A stretch of 35,958 nucleotides of DNA from Dinochytrium kinnereticum. Taxonomy: Eukaryota > Chytridiomycota > Chytridiomycetes > Chytridiales > Chytridiaceae. The stretch spans positions 1 to 35,958 of the forward strand of contig JADGJT010000186.1 in assembly GCA_027604005.1 (NCBI GenBank), written 5' to 3'. Both the position numbers and the translations under genes were made by a program. The notes below the pieces were generated by a model. That model saw nothing but the letters and a program-made list of their open reading frames with translations. It searched no databases and had not been told where the DNA came from. Below, piece by piece: positions 34,048-35,958 of this stretch; within the stretch, counting starts at the first letter, position 1, and every line of letters begins with the position of its first letter.

Positions 34048-35845
34048 TCAAGAAAAGTCAAACAGATACTTGGCAATATCAAACTGAATCCTTTTTGAGA
34101 CTTGGAGAACGTATTCGAAGCTTGCCATGCATTTATACTTTAGTGAATCGAGGCGGTCTGGTGGTGTCGCTCGCTTTAGGATATGCATGGACTCGAGGCT
34201 TCCAATCTATTTAAGAGGGAATTTAGGGACAGAATGGATTTTATTCGGCGATGCTTACCTGTCCTTGAATATCTACTTGGCTGAGAGTTCCGGATTCTAT
34301 GCCTTCTTCTTGGACGACACTACGAAAGATTGCCAGCATTCTTTCTAACGGGAATGGTTTCGGCCCAAGGAGTTGTTGCCGTATCTGTGTTCACCGTTGT
34401 TAGAAAGTAGAAACCTGGACGGGTAGGGAGCCATTATATGCACCTTATTCGTACGCCGGCCGTTCTTGCTTAGCTTCTTTTTCGATGTTGCCTTCGTGAA
34501 AAAGGTGATATCCAATCGTTGGGGGTTGTAGGATGCAAGAAAGGCCGCGATCAACAGGTAGGAAGGGAGAGATGGAAGCCCGATTAGCCGATCTGGATTT
34601 ATGATATTAGCCTTAGCACCTAGCATCCCAGTGATGCTAACCCTCAGCCATTGTCATGGCGTAATCTGTTCCTTTCATTAGAATTTGGTTGTTAACTATG
34701 GTCATGTTGAGAATCTGGGATAATTCGGGTGTGAAAAGACGGTCCAAAGCTTCTTTGATGAAGAACTGCAGGTTATGATAGAGATGGGTTAACCTCGCCC
34801 GCGTTGCTGTTAAGGTTATAAGAATCACTGAGGTGCCCGGAACTATGCTTACCTGTTCCGTCCTGAATTGGTTCCATGTATTTTATGAAGAGAAGCTGGT
34901 GCACTCGTCTCAACTCATTCAGGTCGCAGGTAATGGGGTGAAAAATCGGAAGAGCAATGTTTACGAATCCTGAGTAGAAATCAATACTCTCTCCAGAAGG
35001 ACGTTCCTGAATTAAAATAGCCTTCAGCTCCTGTGCTGCATGAGTTAAGGTTTTTTTTCATGACATTAAGAGGAAAGCGACACCTAAAAAACAAGGTGAA
35101 AAGGATATCGAATGTCTGTTGAGGGAAATGGATAAAGTAGGGTATGATCCCATGCGCACTTTCTTCAAAACGGCTCCAACGAAGATTTGATACTAAAATG
35201 AGAGTAATCTTGCAATTCGTCTATGAAAGGTCATCAGCCAAAAGAAAACTCCAACACAGCCTTACAGCCTCCTGAATTTTCATCAGTGCAGGAAGCATGG
35301 TCGACGGCGACATCTCACGAAGATGATCGGCATTGTCCAAGATGATGTACCTCGTTTCTGATGTACCAGGGTCGGTGATGTTACTCCCTGCCCCTACAAG
35401 ACGTCGTATTGCCCAAACAAAGTCGACCAAATTCATCCTTTTCCCAAAACTTGCCTCATCCATATCTCGAGATAGTGCTGAGAGTATGGCAGGAAGTAGG
35501 GTAGTGCTGGATGAGTATTCCATGCAGTTGATGAAAGCATGGCGGGTCCCAGAGAATGCCTCGCGAAGTATTGATGTCTTTCCGGATGCGGGTGGACCGT
35601 GTGCGAATATGCAGGGGAGGGTTGCTTGGTTGAAGGTCTTGTCCTTGTTGGGATCAGCTATGTGAATGTCGGATAATGGCTCAACCAACCCAGTTTATGA
35701 GGCTTTTCAGAAATGATATTTGTTTGCCTCTGATGGTGAAGCGGCTTTTCAGCCTGTCCCATTTCTCTTCCAGCTCTAGTTGCGACTCTGGGAGTTCAAC
35801 ATAAGAATCTGGTATTTCTACAGCTACTTCGTGGATGCCAATCAT
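34048..35845 (-). CDS. ORC5: Origin recognition complex subunit 5
   Basis: AAA+ subunit of the complex that marks DNA replication origins. ATG 35845 gives MIGIHEVAVEIPDSYVELPE, then FTIRGKQISFLKSLI. A candidate 28-nt intron leads to ADPNKDKTFNQATLPCIFAH, the Walker A box GPPASGKTS, NCMEYSSSTTLLPAIL and a Walker B region RYIILDNADHLREMS. Later exons give KITLILVSNLRW (sensor 1), PYFIHFPQQTFDIL, FFIKEALDRLFTPELSQIL and DRLIGLPSLPSYLLIAAFLA with SYNPQRLDITFFTK, the ORC5-diagnostic stretch. The C-terminal winged-helix part is LGPKPFPLERMLAIFRSVVQ, LDSLKYKCMASFEYVLQVSK and IQFDIAKYLFDFS, TGA ending at 34048. The DNAD Walker B is typical of ORC5. One middle intron is 49 nt if the acceptor at CCAG before DRLIG is used. 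Confidence 0.93.
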
Positions 35846-35901
35846 GGCTACAGATTGTCAATTCAAATGTTGGAATCTTCGGACTCTTTAAACATTATGT
35901 G

Positions 35902-35958
35902 CTAATGCACCACTCGCTTGGCAGCAGCGATGGCTTCCGCGACGGATAGCCTTTTCAC
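35902..35958 (-). CDS. Partial 3' end of a gene running off the window
   Basis: The minus strand is open from the window edge to TAG at 35902-35904, giving an Ala-rich end, VKRLSVAEAIAAAKRVVH. The fragment is too short to identify, and the frame at the edge is not known. It would be another minus-strand gene upstream of ORC5, 56 bp before the ORC5 ATG. The call rests only on composition and on the tight spacing of neighbouring genes. Confidence 0.3.
   Translation of the reverse strand: MKRLSVAEAIAAAKRVVH

Noticed and set aside
34597..34660. 22-nt intron in ORC5 after MTMAEG
   Set aside because: A 49-nt intron with a better acceptor (ATCCAG) before DRLIGLP gives the same phase and the expected protein.

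Overview
This is a nuclear eukaryotic window. The evidence is genes split by many short GT-AG introns (mostly about 38-100 nt), spliced conserved proteins, and no operons. It codes for a complete aerobic mitochondrion (pyruvate dehydrogenase E2, a complex I subunit, two mitoribosomal proteins, a possible ATP-synthase subunit), peroxisomes (PEX11), ER glycosylation (ALG5, EMC10), meiosis (REC8) and a BimC-type kinesin-5. The REC8 N-terminus resembles fission-yeast Rec8, and kynureninase, WDR5, CstF-77 and MED18 are all opisthokont-like. A CIPK-like kinase with a NAF-like/C-terminal regulatory region is unexpected for a typical dikaryotic fungus. I infer a compact, intron-rich, early-diverging fungus or close relative (Cryptomycota/chytrid-like). 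The sequence alone does not fix the taxon.

Layout. 1-2860 is an AT-rich stretch with no gene I can support. 2861-4934 (-) is PDC E2 (DLAT/LAT1), with a mitochondrial presequence split over two exons. 5759-7490 (+) is kynureninase. 7524-8485 (+) is EMC10. 8678-9082 (-) is a 75-residue single-pass membrane protein resembling SMIM4/UQCC5. 9194-10354 (-) is ALG5. 10884-11715 (-) is an unrecognised protein. 11758-14935 (-) is CstF-77/Rna14. 15065-16132 (+) is mitoribosomal uS9m, and 16184-17026 (+) is Mediator MED18. 17158-17914 (+) is an EVE-domain THYN1 homologue. 17916-19593 (-) is the CIPK-like kinase, and 19673-21877 (-) is REC8. 22097-23315 (+) is a WW-domain protein, and 23636-27701 (+) is kinesin-5. 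27737-28308 (-) is the complex I ESSS/NDUFB11 subunit. 28343-29284 (+) is a TLC-domain protein (TLCD4-like), 29764-30684 (+) is PEX11, and 30742-31510 (+) is mitoribosomal uS5m. 31593-33047 (-) is WDR5. 33597-33987 (+) is a small ATP18-like membrane protein. 34048-35845 (-) is ORC5. A gene cut by the window edge ends at 35902.

From about 2.86 kb onward the genes are tightly packed: convergent stop codons are 1 to about 190 bp apart and divergent starts as close as 34 bp. Functions fall into mitochondrial biogenesis and energy, chromosome and cell-cycle biology (REC8, kinesin-5, ORC5, WDR5), RNA polymerase II expression (MED18, CstF-77) and ER/peroxisome membranes. Apart from shared promoters I see no pathway cluster. 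The most unusual points are a 5-nt microexon inside the kinesin-5 P-loop, two candidate 27-28-nt introns, a start codon split from the rest of PEX11 by an intron, the CIPK-like kinase next to REC8, and the SMIM4-like micro-protein hidden in three small exons.
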